Origin: Beverwykella pulmonaria
Lineage: Eukaryota; Ascomycota; Dothideomycetes; Pleosporales; Melanommataceae
Direction: 5' to 3'
Assembly (NCBI GenBank): GCA_001599595.1
Contig: BCHH01000001.1
Coordinates: forward strand, 2,699,837-2,763,836
DNA: 64,000 bases
A program made the position numbers and the translations under genes. Positions 44,597-55,586 of the stretch are shown here, piece by piece (the first letter of the stretch is position 1; each line of letters opens with the position of its first letter). Under the pieces are notes generated by a model. That model had not been told where the DNA came from and did no database searches. It saw nothing but the letters and a program-made list of their open reading frames with translations.

Positions 44597-46321
44597 GCTA
44601 TTGCTATTCTCTCTGTTATCAACAGCTACAATATTGCCACTAAGTTTAGCTACTTTGTAGGCGACAACACAACAAATAATAACACTAAGCTTATCACAGG
44701 CCTCAACCTCCACCCTAACATTTCTATTACCTTTAAACACTGTATACACTGCGCGGGCCATATAATTAACCTTGTTGTTAAGGCCCTAATATATAGCAAC
44801 AGCGTTAACAAGTTTAAAGAAGAGTTAGCTTAGGCTGCACCCTAGGATCAGTTTCAACTGTACAGAAAGCATAGGGTTGTTAGGAAGCTGCACAACTTTG
44901 TTAACGCCATCCTTGCGTCCCACAAACGCCAACAGCTGTTTAAGACTATACAAACTAAGCTAAGCAACAAGGACCCTCTCTAGCAATTTAGCAGTCTCTA
45001 TTTAATACAGGACAGCAGGATTAGGTGGCACTTAGTGTATCACATGCTCTTACGTTGTTATAAGCTTCAAGACCTAATCTCTAGGTTCACGCGTTAGTAG
45101 AGAGCCCTGTTAGACGCCAATAATGTTAACAACAGCAATAAGGTTAATAAGGAGGACTAGGAGGAGCTAGACTACAATCTATTAACTAACGCCCTCTCCA
45201 ACAACAAGTAGGATAAGGTTAAAGAGCTTGCCAACTTCCTTAAGCCCTTCTATTAGATAACTCTAAGACTTAAGGGCAACGTCAGCACCTCTAGGTACAG
45301 GAGTCTCTAGTAGACGCTTATCAACTTGCAACACCTTTGGTAGAGACTCTACAAAGTCAAGGACGCTGTCACCTACAAGTCTAACAAATCCTACATTAAA
45401 AGCGCCACTAAGTTTGCCATACAGAAGCTCACATTATATTTTGTTAAGCTTGTAATAGACTAGCCGTCCTTACCTTACTGCGTCACAACAGCTCTCAACC
45501 TGCAGCTTTAGCTACTCTAGTTTCAAGGGCAGTAGTTAGCTTACCCAGCTTAGTACAAGAAAGCCAAGAGATCCTTAAAAGACGTCTTTTAACGCTACGT
45601 TAATGCAGAGGAGGAGGAGGTAGTTAAGCTTAACGCCTCCGCCCTCTGTTATCGCAAGACTCTAGGTGGCAAATATCACAACAAGGAGTTTAAGGAGACT
45701 ATAGCTGTCAACCTCCACCTACAGACTAGCTCTTAGGCCTACAAGAAGGCCCAGACGTCAAACAAGCTTACAACATATTTTAACAATATACGTGGAGACC
45801 TCCTTGTTGCTCAGGACAAGGACCTAATTTACAGAGACCCTATAACTTAGTGGCATTATGTGGGTAAGAAGCAGTACCCTATTTTGTACAAAGTCACCCT
45901 TAATTATTTATCTATACCTGCCACCTCTTGTAAGTGTAAGAGGTGCTTTAGCAAAGCACAGAGGACTATATTAATAGATAGAAACCTCCTTTCACCAGCT
46001 ACAATTAAGGCATTGCAACTCCAACGCAATTGGATACAAAACAAGGCTGTTAGGAGTAAGCTAAACAAGCTTACATCTCACATCTCCGCCAGAGGGATAT
46101 TTGAGGATATGGACGACAATTCGGGGTTTACAACTCCAGTTACTCCAGTAACTACCCCCTTCAGTTACGGAGCTATTGAGTAGTAAGCCGTTACGGCAGC
46201 CCCCAGTTACGGTACCCTCCCGTCCCCCCATCAGTCGGTTGGTCGGGCGAGACGTTTAGTTACGGCTTCAAATTTATACAAAAGTTACTAGTAACCGACT
46301 GTTGGAAACGATGTTGATATT

Positions 46322-47530
46322 CACTTGATGGAGAAAATATAAAATGCCATGACTGCCTCCTTTCCCGATACTCCCTAAAAACTGACGTAATCTTCCCTTA
46401 CGCAAACTACTTTTACATTTTGGCGATCACCATGGGTGAGCCACCGCAAGTCGCACTAAAATTCATTGTTATTCAAACATTGACCCGTGGGCGGAGATGC
46501 GGGCCCCCTTGAACGGAAGTGGAGATCTATTTCAACGTCGTAGCTTCTACACGAACACTCAGTCTCTACAAGACTATTTATGGCGCACACATACCCTTTG
46601 CCCAGGATCTTTCCCATCTCCCACGGTAGAGGAAGTCCTCTAGTATCACCACCCTACCTGCTACTTCTCACATAACTCGCGCCGCCTCGCTTACCCTTTG
46701 AGGATGAGAAAATTAGCGTCCAATCCTCGATAAATGAACGTAGCGTTGTGAGGCATGTGGCCAGCATTTGAAGACTTGCTGTAATTAAAGGCTAATAGGT
46801 AATAGGTGTCAAGAAGTCTGTTAATTTGTTAGTCAACTGTAGTGGCAAGAGTGAGATTGCACAGACCAGAAACATCGACCTGACGCTGGAATTACCGTAT
46901 AGCGGTAACTAGTTTATAACAGCGCAAGGCGATAATATTAAAGAAAGCGATACCATCCACCTCTACAGACGCTCTTCAAATCGGATGGTCGGCTTCCATA
47001 ATTTCACCGCAGAGGTCTTTAGCCATAGGAGATCAAAGGTCCCTTTATATATGGATCGTGTAGTTCTCTTTTTTCCACAAGTGTAGCTGCGTTTTGAGAA
47101 CTTAACAAAGCAAGTAGTTAGCGAACGACTGCCGGCCCACAAAATGCCAGGAGCTGGAGAGCCAGCGCTAGATGCAGTGGTGATGAGTTAGGGGATCAAG
47201 ATTGTAACTTTGCCTTGCTGACAGACGGAAAAGATCAAGGCAGATGGAGCGACGTATGGAATTTAGGATGCAAGCTTCATGGTTGGAAGTGTCACGACGA
47301 GAGGAAGCAGTCAATCGTCTGATGGGTAAAATGTATATAAGCCGGAGCGATCTGACTGCTCGCATGATGAATATATATACTCATGAAGGGGAGTTAGCTA
47401 GAATAGGACATATGGTAGAACACGTGCGACACGTGACAGGAAGGGGTGATGGGGATGATCATTTGCCGAGGACTGCAAAGCTGGCATCTATGACACATAC
47501 TGAGTGGAGTTCCGTCCGTCAACTACGCAT
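46322..47530. other. Intergenic between hAT element and P450
   Basis: No recognisable gene. A 108-codon ORF at 47244-47570 (plus) overlaps the P450 3' end and has no family features. Confidence 0.45.
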
Positions 47531-49225
47531 TCAGACAAATCTGTCCCTCACGCAGACAATGGCATCCTGATCATGTGCAAGACCCATAATGCCTAAGCAT
47601 GGCTTGCTCTCATCCATCCGCGGGAACTCTTGATCTGGATCACTCAACATAATCCGAAATCGCCCCAGAAGAAGTACAACAAGGGTCGTGATCTCCTGTT
47701 GTGCGATAAACCGGCCAGGACAGAACGTTACACCTCCCCCGAAAGGTCTGAAGCTCGAATCCTTGGCCAATGTTGGATTTTGCAGGAACCTATTGGAGTT
47801 AAACACATCGGCATCAGAGCCAAAAACCTGTTCGTCGAGAAGCATTTGCCGAAACGGGATAATGAGCCGCGAACCTTTTTGCAACCTAGCATTTCCAATT
47901 ACGCAGTCTTCGAGAACATCGCGGACAGAGATCGAAGAAGCGGTCGTGCGTAGAGTCTCGTAGTACACCGCGTTTAGCAACGGCAGCGAATCTAATCTAA
48001 CTTGTAGATTGCTAGGCGAAAGGTCTGTGGACAAGTGTGGAGCTATCTCCTCTTCGACTTTTCGTCTGAGCGTAGAATCATGCAGTATGCGAGCGATCAT
48101 CCAGAAGGCCACTTTCCACGCATTAGTATTAGTTCTGCAAAACATCAGTAAGACAACCGGAACATCAGGAGCCCAGTATGATATTACACCCAATAAAGTA
48201 GCATCATGGATGCGCTAATATCCATCGACGTAGCGCCGAGGCTCCGCATCTCGGCCTCCAGGGCCGTGACCATCCAGCATGCATCTGCACGCTCGCTTAT
48301 CGGTAGTTCGAAGTACCGGAGAAGTCCATCTTGGGTGACGCTCTTCGCTTGCAGCATGTCGCGAGCGAATAGAGAAGGGACTTGATAAGTGAATTTCCAG
48401 CTATCTTGGTCGAACATGGCAAGAGCTTTGACAATATTTGGCTCCACTTGCTGAAGCGCTTCGCCGAAGAGAGCCCGCGTGTTACTTTCAGTCAAAGTGT
48501 GGCGCACCCAATGTGAAAGAGAGATAATCTTCTCTGAACCTCGGGCAACCTGTATCACCTCTCCGGGAATGGATTCCCATTGGAGTAGGTGATGTATTCT
48601 ACCTAGCAACGAGGCCTGGAGCGCGTTCATGTGAGGGCCTGGAAGGAATTGTGCCGCCGAAAGTGCTCCGCCTGGGTGCGAGGATGTTTTTTCGTGTGCG
48701 CGCCATGCGGCATCAATTGTTTTTGAGGACATGCCAAAGCGAGCACTCATATCCTTCAGATATGAGTCAAAACTCAGCTGCGACACGTTCTTAAAGGCGG
48801 AAGTGGTGTCCTTCGCAGATGTGATGATGTACACATTTTGCCCGCCAAGAACAAGTGCAAATGGCTGACGGGTGTTCTGAAAGAAGAGCCTACATTATTT
48901 CCGTCAAGCTGAATAGGAGGACTTCGAGAGGCGTTATGACGAACCTTGCTCGCGTGATGGTGCCGTTGCTATCAAGCAGGAAGCTTCCGATGTGTCCAAA
49001 CCCTGTAGTCTTGTGTGAGGACATTTCTTTAAGCGTGGTATGAAACTGACATGGAATCCAGTATGGGTATGTCAATGGTTGCTCTGAATGCCAGTAGGGT
49101 CTGAGGGTGAAGGCCCACATTCGCCATGCGAGGACAGTGAGAACTACGATGGAGGCTGTGAACCCTACAGGCCCCGACAAGTAAGTATCTTGGAGGGAGG
49201 AGAGGAAAACGCGAGAAAACGTCAT
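47531..49225 (-). CDS. Cytochrome P450 (CYP7/CYP8-like fungal class), four exons, 512 aa
   Basis: Exons 49225-49051, 49002-48945, 48889-48188 and 48134-47531; introns 48, 55 and 53 nt. Exon 2 is only 58 nt and completes the usual YWIP-W-FGHIGSF entry. N-terminal anchor GFTASIVVLTVLAWRMWAF. I-helix region VTNTNAWKVAFWMIA, ExxR in VYYETLRTT, heme loop FGGGVTFCPGRFIA. All core residues are present. It resembles the P450 at 32557-34226 in the NTxxxxxFW I-helix and the FGGGxTxCPGR heme loop, so the two may be old paralogues; intron positions differ. Its start codon is 82 bp from the right-reading end of a Fot1/pogo element. Substrate unknown. Confidence 0.88.
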
Positions 49226-49307
49226 GATGTGATGACGTGCGCTACGGACCTAGGTGAGATGATAGAGTGAAGGCATTAAGCGAAGGAGGTTGTGAGGTTG
49301 AGCACTA

Positions 49308-51179
49308 AGCCGCCCCACCAACCTATTGCGCACCCCACCTATTGCGCACGCGCCCGAAGAGGTAACCTCGTCATCAAAATTGTATCTTGTATAACAATTT
49401 TTCATGTTTTAACTTCCAAAACTATCCAAAAATGAAGCTAGACAGTCTACCGAGCCATCCTGATGATTTTCCTCGTCGCCCGCCTCGTCCACGGCCTCTG
49501 GTAGACCTCGTCGTCGCTCCGCGCCCTTGGCGAAGCCCACCCCTTGCTAGAGCCTTTTGTGACCGCTCCTGTGCAACCTTGATATCGTCAAGCCCTGCAA
49601 AGCTGACGTTGAGGTCTACTTTGACCTTCGTGCGTTTATTAGGCTTGAGATCCTCAACCTAAGCCTCAAGTTTTGCAATGCGCGCCTCAGCTGAAGCCAA
49701 CTTGGTTGATTGCTGCGACTAACCCTTCACTAGCACCTTCTGTACTTGCTGTTGCACCCTAGATCCTTGCCCATCTGTCAGATTTGCCAATAGATAGGGT
49801 ATCTCTTAAGGTTTAGATGGTGTACGAACTATAGGTGATTGTTTGCGCTTCCTAGGTGGGCTTGGAGTTGTTAGAGGTAATATAGCTCTCTTATTGCATG
49901 GTAGTTGTGAAGAATCAAGGACCTTTCTAGGGTTGTATGGGTGTATACCAGCTGTACAGAATCCTGTTGTGATATAATTGGCTGTGACACAGTCTTGAGA
50001 GTCTGCGTATAGTATAAGGAAGCAACTGCGCTTAACTAGTGCTGCATTAGATAGGGCTAACAGCTTATCTAGCTCTCAACAGTAGTTCTGCTTTAGTAGG
50101 CCAAAGAATAATAGGTTAAGAGGCTAAAGTAGGTGTGAAGTGTGAGGAGGCAAGTATATAACAAAGATCTAATTAGTTTTGGCTATCTACATAAAGTCTG
50201 TTGTTGCATGCAAGCCATGGCCATTGCAGATGAGAAGCCGCCAGTTAGATAAGTTGTTAGGCGTACTTTCTGGCAGAAATTTAGCCTCTAGCTACTGCAG
50301 ACTAATATTATTTAATGTCCAGCCATTTTTAGACACTGTATAGTGCCAATTAGGCGCGTTGTCAACAGGAAACCAAGTACTGTGAAGCCCTGCACCCTTA
50401 AATATAATAAGAGGCTTAATTAAGCAGCCCTTAGCGCTAGCGCATTCTAGAATTGATACCTAATTAGTTGTTCTAGGCTCTTTTACGTACGTGCGCTTGG
50501 ATCCTGACTTTGTTACAGGTCCTAGTACCCTCCTATTGCTACGGCTGCCTTGCCAAAGGCCGTGTTTATCTATATTCTAGATATTGGATGGCTTGATATG
50601 GTGTTTGCTAACAACAGCCTTTAATAGGGTGAAGAACCCCTCAAGAGTTAACTTTTCTGACCTATTGACGCGTTCTTTATCAAGCAATCAACCAATTAAG
50701 GTGGTGATAATCAGATTACGAGCTTTAAAGCCGTTGACCCAGTTCTTGCCCACAGGAACGTTGTCGCTGTTGGCGCGTGCGATGCAGTTGGCTATTTTGC
50801 GTACCATAGCATGGCTTAGAGCACGCCAAAGGCTATGTTCCTTGAGTATCCAATCAACGAGCCACTTCTCCTGATCTGGAGAGAGCTTCTGACGTGGTAA
50901 CTGTGCGGATACCGCGTTGGTGCGGCCATTGAGGCGGGCTCGAAGTGTGGAGGGTGGGATCGCGTAGTCTGAGGCTATGGACCGTACCGAGGCGCCTTGT
51001 AGCACCTCAGCGTCATATATCGCGTGCTTGAGATCATGAGGGGTGTATTGAGGCTTCATAACTACAATTATACGTGATAATGATATGTGGTTGTGGAGAT
51101 ATTGCAATTGGTAGATTTCTATGTACGCGAACGCGTCGCGCGCAATAGGTGGGGTGCGCAATAGGTTGGTGGGGCGGCT
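49308..51179 (-). mobile_element. Fot1/pogo (Tc1-mariner superfamily) DNA transposon, 1872 bp
   Basis: Terminal inverted repeats of about 46 bp begin AAGCCGCCCCACCAACCTAT and contain two CCTATTGCGCAC units each. TA is duplicated at 49306-49307 and 51180-51181. The transposase reads on the minus strand from ATG 51059, with a psq-type helix-turn-helix (GASVRSIASDYAIPPSTLRA) and a CENP-B-like second domain (HAMVRKIANCIARAN, GKNWVNGF). Downstream, the DDE region is interrupted by stops. Size and TIRs fit Fot1-like elements. Confidence 0.9.
50688..51059 (-). pseudogene. Pogo-type transposase, N-terminal DNA-binding part; DDE region decayed
   Basis: Open from ATG 51059 for 123 codons to a stop at 50688-50690. 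The frame beyond continues with stops (for example after NASIGQKS), so the catalytic DDE domain is not intact. Confidence 0.8.
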
Positions 51180-51181
51180 TA

Positions 51182-51615
51182 GCGCCTAATTAACGCACTA
51201 GCGCACTGTCGCCCACCAACTGAGTAGGTTTCAGCAGAGTCAGCCACACGGCACCAGAGTGGGCGCAAGTGTTCTATGTCTCACAGTGGGGGTAACTAAA
51301 GAGGTGGTATTGCCATTCTGGATCGATCTAATTACCGTTGGCAACATCATAAATCTCGGTCACTGTGCCACAAATTGTGGTTGGTTGGATTCATTGGCAC
51401 TGCACACCCAAAATTCTGCACACACCCGACAGGTCCTTGAGAGGTGATTAATGACCTCCGAAGAGAGTTCGACATCATAAATTGTCTGCTCGAAATCAAG
51501 TTCGCTTATTCAACCAATTCTCCTTCCGAATTCAAACACCACGAGGAGTCGATGTTACCGGATATTGGACCAATTCAATGGCCTGGAGTATGTTAAGTGA
51601 ATTCTCACATGCTTT
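51182..51615. other. Intergenic
   Basis: Nothing recognised between the pogo element and the membrane-protein gene. Confidence 0.45.
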
Positions 51616-53015
51616 TCAAGTATTTCTCACCTCACTGTTCGCAGATGGTCGCGATATGCTCTCACGCTCGTTCAGTGCCCGTGTGGAAATCGCACCTTCA
51701 TTTTGCTGTCTCACAAACTCATGATAGTGTTCTTGCGGGTCGCCGATTGACGCTAAAGTTGTCTGACCAGGCTCCCGCTTGTGCCGCCGAATGAATCGTC
51801 GTAAGTTGACCAGCGTAACACGCGTGTTATGGTTCTCTTGATCCAACTGCTGGTTCGCTGGACCTGAAGTCCCCGAGGTCCCAAAACTCTTGGCAATGTA
51901 TCCCAGACCAAGCTTTTTCAAGAGGCGGTCGAGGAACGACGAGGATTGTGACCGCTCTTCTTCTGATGAAGTTCGCGGGCTCTTAAAGACTGAACGAAAT
52001 GCAGAGATGGTTCCCATGAGCACGCCAACCCCCGCTTCGACGTGCAGGAGAATGTGGGCCCATGCAAAACTGACCTCCCGCCTTTCTTGTATGTTTGTGT
52101 ACCAGCCACCAGCTATCCTAACTATACTTATAACGACCATGGCAATAGAAAGGCAGAGAAATGTTCCGATGCGAAGTTTTTGCCCAAGTTGCATAGAACG
52201 AGCAACTCTCAGGAGCATAAGGGGGATACTGACAACTGAGAAGCTTAGCCAAAACAGATTTAACAAGACACAGGGCCACTCACTAATGACGTCGGTAGCG
52301 ATATCTAAGAGGAAAACCATGAGAGTCATTCCCAGGTACAGGTGATAATCCGCGATGATAGCGCATCTGACTACTCAACTCAGGTCTGAAAGTTCAAAGG
52401 GATGGACTTGCTACTTACAAGACTGCATACCGAAATAAGGACAGAGAATAAATGGCTCACAGACAATGAGGATCCAGGAAATTATCGTAAGACCTACCCC
52501 AAACCAGTAGTAATATTCTATGCCTCGGGACAAATTTCTAGTTAATGGCCGGAAGATGACCAGAAATGAGGCCTTGATCGAGAAGACCGCTGTCCATCCA
52601 AGGCTGTTGTAGATATTGAGCCATTCAGTCGAGTGCGTGAGGGAGAGAAGTTCCTTGGCAGTTGGGAGAATTGGTGGGTTGGACTTTGCAGCCTCCAGAA
52701 TATACAACTTGCCCGTGTAGTGATGGAGGCAACCAGTTTCTGCGATCAAGCATGCTGTTGCAAAAATAATGAAGAAGTCGTCGTAAAACAGCTTCTGTTG
52801 GCTCTTAATTCGAAAAACTGTCCGAATGATGCAAGCCGTAACCCCAAGAGCCGCAAATCAGAACCTGCAGTTCTTGCTGTCAGCTAGGTGCTTTGAGCAA
52901 AAGGTAATATGCAACCTTGAATGTAGACTTGTTGATTTTACCCGCATGATCAACCTTCCACTCTCTTGTGGAGTTATTTGGGCTTGCTATTATCGGGGGC
53001 AGGACCATCTTTCAT
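51616..53015 (-). pseudogene. Rhodopsin-like fungal integral membrane protein, apparently broken at the 5' end
   Basis: The C-terminal two thirds is a clean splice-joined frame: exon up to 52419, then 52370-52284 and 52235-51616 (introns 48 and 48 nt, GTAAGT and GTGAGT). It encodes multiple TM helices with landmarks LGWTAVFSIKASFLVIFRPL, YYWFGVGLTIISWIL and DVIIVSIPLMLLRVARS, the pattern of the large fungal seven-TM family related to Pth11/SAT4-type proteins, then a hydrophilic tail. Upstream, the frame ALGVTACIIRTVFRIKSQ is blocked by TGA at 52860-52858, where Arg fits. The likely start at 53015 (MKDGPAPDNSKPK) runs into TAA at 52976-52974, where Gln fits. Both are C-to-T changes. An alternative is an unrecognised exon structure. 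Confidence 0.6.
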
Positions 53016-53589
53016 TTTGACGAGATAGCTTGATCGTGACCGCATATCTAACCTCCGGCAAGGGCTATATGCTTGAATACTATCCGTGAGAGTCATCGAG
53101 GCAGCGAAGTAGTTCGCCCCATCAATAATACCTAGGGTGACACGACAGAAAACAATAAGGGGAAGGGGACCATGCATGTCAGCACCAATGAGCATGGATA
53201 GCTAAAGCGCATGTGCCATTTCGCGTTCTGCAACAACCAAGATCAGCGCCTTTAACCACTCAAATTAATCCCTATTTCTTCATGGAGTGTAGTGCGTGCA
53301 GCATCCTACTTTTCATATCGGCATTTGATCGACTTCGCTGAATTTGAAGAAAACCTCATGTCCCCGTGAATGAGGGTAAATTGCTGTACTCGTCGATATA
53401 ATATATGAATGCTGATCATGGGTTTGAATTATAGCACATCTGAACAGGAGAAAGAGGAGATGGGATCTGGCGTTGAATGATCACATCACCACCCGCCCCT
53501 CAATAACTTAGCCGCAGGAGATCTTATCAACCAACAGTGTCCAACGCTCTTTCTTCTCAATTTATCCTTACAGGCTCTCCACATAGCGC
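53016..53589. other. Intergenic
   Basis: No gene recognised; AT-rich. Confidence 0.4.
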
Positions 53590-53591
53590 TA

Positions 53592-54071
53592 CAAGGGGTA
53601 ACTAAATTAAATCTGCTCGTCACGTGAAATGTGGGGCCCCAACATCAAAATCTAACCTGCCATCGTGAATAGTGCAAATAATCGTCAAATCTGCAGCAAT
53701 TTTGGAGATTTTTTGCGCATAAGACATGTAAAAACTGGCTGTATTTATAGACTGTAAAGATATTATTGCCATCCTTCTCTAAGCACTTGTCGGCAACTTT
53801 AAAAATATAAAAGTCTCCGTCACGTGCAATCGGAAGGACGGCTTTCCGATGCCCCGATATGCCCCAAATCTTTTTCTAGCTATTATACAGCACGTTAAAG
53901 AAAAATGTATTCGTAAAATTTTAAGTATATTTCTCCTATAAGGCAGCTCTACAGCATCCTTAAATCTTATAAATTATTACTAAGATCTGAAGGAGATGCA
54001 GGCGTGTAAAGATTTTGATGTTGGAACCCCACATTTCACGTGACGAGCACATTTAATTTTTTTACCCCTTG
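53592..54071. mobile_element. MITE, 480 bp, TA target duplication
   Basis: Inverted repeats of about 65 bp start CAAGGGGTAAC on the left and end TTACCCCTTG on the right. They include the palindromic CTCGTCACGTGAAATGTGGGG and CCAACATCAAAATCT. TA flanks both ends (53590-53591 and 54072-54073). No ORF. The pattern is that of a Tc1/mariner-class non-autonomous element. Confidence 0.85.
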
Positions 54072-54073
54072 TA

Positions 54074-55586
54074 TCAAGAGCCATGTTGGCATTTCCTTCT
54101 ACCGGATGAAAATCAGTCGCAATAGCAAGATTATTCGTACCCAAAAAATGGTGCATTGGCTGGATACCTGTGCAGTCCAGTACAGCCAGGGCTACCAAAA
54201 GACAAAAATCTGACGCATAGATGTGATATAAAGACTGTGTGAAATAATCTATTGAATGGGAGGGAACCATATCATCATAGATACACAATTGCTCAACTAG
54301 TGCAAGCTATTTGTGTTGATATTTCTGTTTGGGTGCTGGTGGATAAATGGAATTTGGTCTTTAATCTGAATTCCATGAACCATGGCGCATCAAATTCAAT
54401 ATTATGTGAGATATTGGCACAATTATCAGGTTTTCCAAGGTCATCCTAGGTCTTTTGTTGACCACAATCTCATATAGTCTTGTGGAAATATGTTCAATAA
54501 GTACTCTCACTCCAGTCAAAGGCTGTATCTTTGTCGCACGATGGCTTCAACACCTTAGTCAGATTGAAGTCTCTCCATCGTGGAGTGTCCAATTGTACAA
54601 AGGGGAAAGGGTTGGAAGATTTACGTGGTCATACGTCATGCGCCAATTTATGTGGCTGTCGTTCAGCTGCACAGTGGCTGCAGCGTCACCGTACTTGGTC
54701 ACCTGATTTTGCTTATTTCCGGCATACAAATCTCGAATGAGAGGTGTGTGAGTTTGCGCTAGCGATTTTTCAAGACCTGGCATCGCCGAAATTGAAATAG
54801 GAACTAGGGGACAAGGAGATGTTGAAATAAATGTGAGCGCAAAATTTCCTTTAATACGGAAATAATGTGAATTTGGGCCATCAAGACCTCAAAGAACGAT
54901 TGACACGAAATCCAGCATTCATGGTACCAGACAGTACAGTGGAAGGTCTCTACATTATGGTTGGTAAAAGTTAACAATCGGAATGACACAACAATTGTCG
55001 ACTATAGTTCAATAATTTCTATCATGGAATAATGCTGGCCAGGTTGGAGAAAATAAATACCTCCGCTGCGCTTGGATTTCAAAAATCATGAATGCGCGGA
55101 ATGAAGGCAGGTAGCATAAAATTCAGCTTTTCAAGATGCGCGCATCTCAGCAACATATTGAAATAGGTAAGATTGAGGTCTGGCCTAAATGGGATCCGAT
55201 TGGGTTGAGTCGCTCTGGAACACTCGTTGATCACTGGTTTTCTTGGTTCGCTACTGCCTTCCTATCCGAAGGTTTGCTGTCACAGAAGTCGCCCCAATGT
55301 CAGCCCACGGCAAGCCACATACTCACTACCCGACGCCACGAACTTCACGATTTGAGGTGCACATGAGATAGCTTCTCAACCTCGCCTTTCTGGGCCAGCG
55401 TCTGTTGATGTGGGGTGTTTAACGACGGATATCTCATGATGGTAACCTCCACTGCCTTGGATTGGGATTCGCATTATACCCATGACATTGGCCACGAACT
55501 ATTACACTGAACTCGACGCAACTCTTCTGAAATTATCTACCTAATATTCTCATATCTACTCGGTTTCAACATTCTAAGACAAGTTG
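54074..55586. other. Gene-free AT-rich stretch
   Basis: No recognisable gene. A minus-strand open stretch (54288 to about 54087, ending in the MITE) contains hydrophobic YASDFCLLVALAVLDCTGIQ, which may be a remnant of a membrane protein; I cannot assign it. Confidence 0.35.

Larger units (their letters stand above)
37371..46183 (+). pseudogene. Decayed hAT transposase, interrupted by the LTR element
   Basis: The N-terminal Ser-rich part starts MPRHPTSSSSSSSAGPSTQA at 37371. The body runs to 38425, is split by the LTR retrotransposon, and resumes at 44602 with a frame reading through LHPNISITFKHCIHCAGHIIN. The C-terminal dimerisation (hATC) domain at 45860-46183 is open: YPILYKVTLNYLSIPATSC and continues CKRCFSKAQRTI. 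There are at least twenty in-frame stops, most of them TAG, many at positions where hAT proteins carry Trp or Gln (for example ALSIDV-stop-TSPNHFLFLAV). Non-functional. Confidence 0.85.
37062..46313 (+). mobile_element. hAT DNA transposon with nested Ty3/gypsy insertion
   Basis: 20-bp terminal inverted repeats start CATCGTTCCCAATAGTCGGT on the left; the right end, read inverted, is CATCGTTTCCAACAGTCGGT. An 8-bp duplication TTGATATT flanks it (37054-37061 and 46314-46321), the hAT signature. Removing the nested LTR element and its 5-bp duplication leaves about 3.1 kb. The interior encodes a transposase on the plus strand, now riddled with stops. Confidence 0.9.

Noticed and set aside
47244..47570. 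108-codon plus-strand ORF overlapping the P450 3' end
   Set aside because: Partly antisense to the last P450 exon and without recognisable content.
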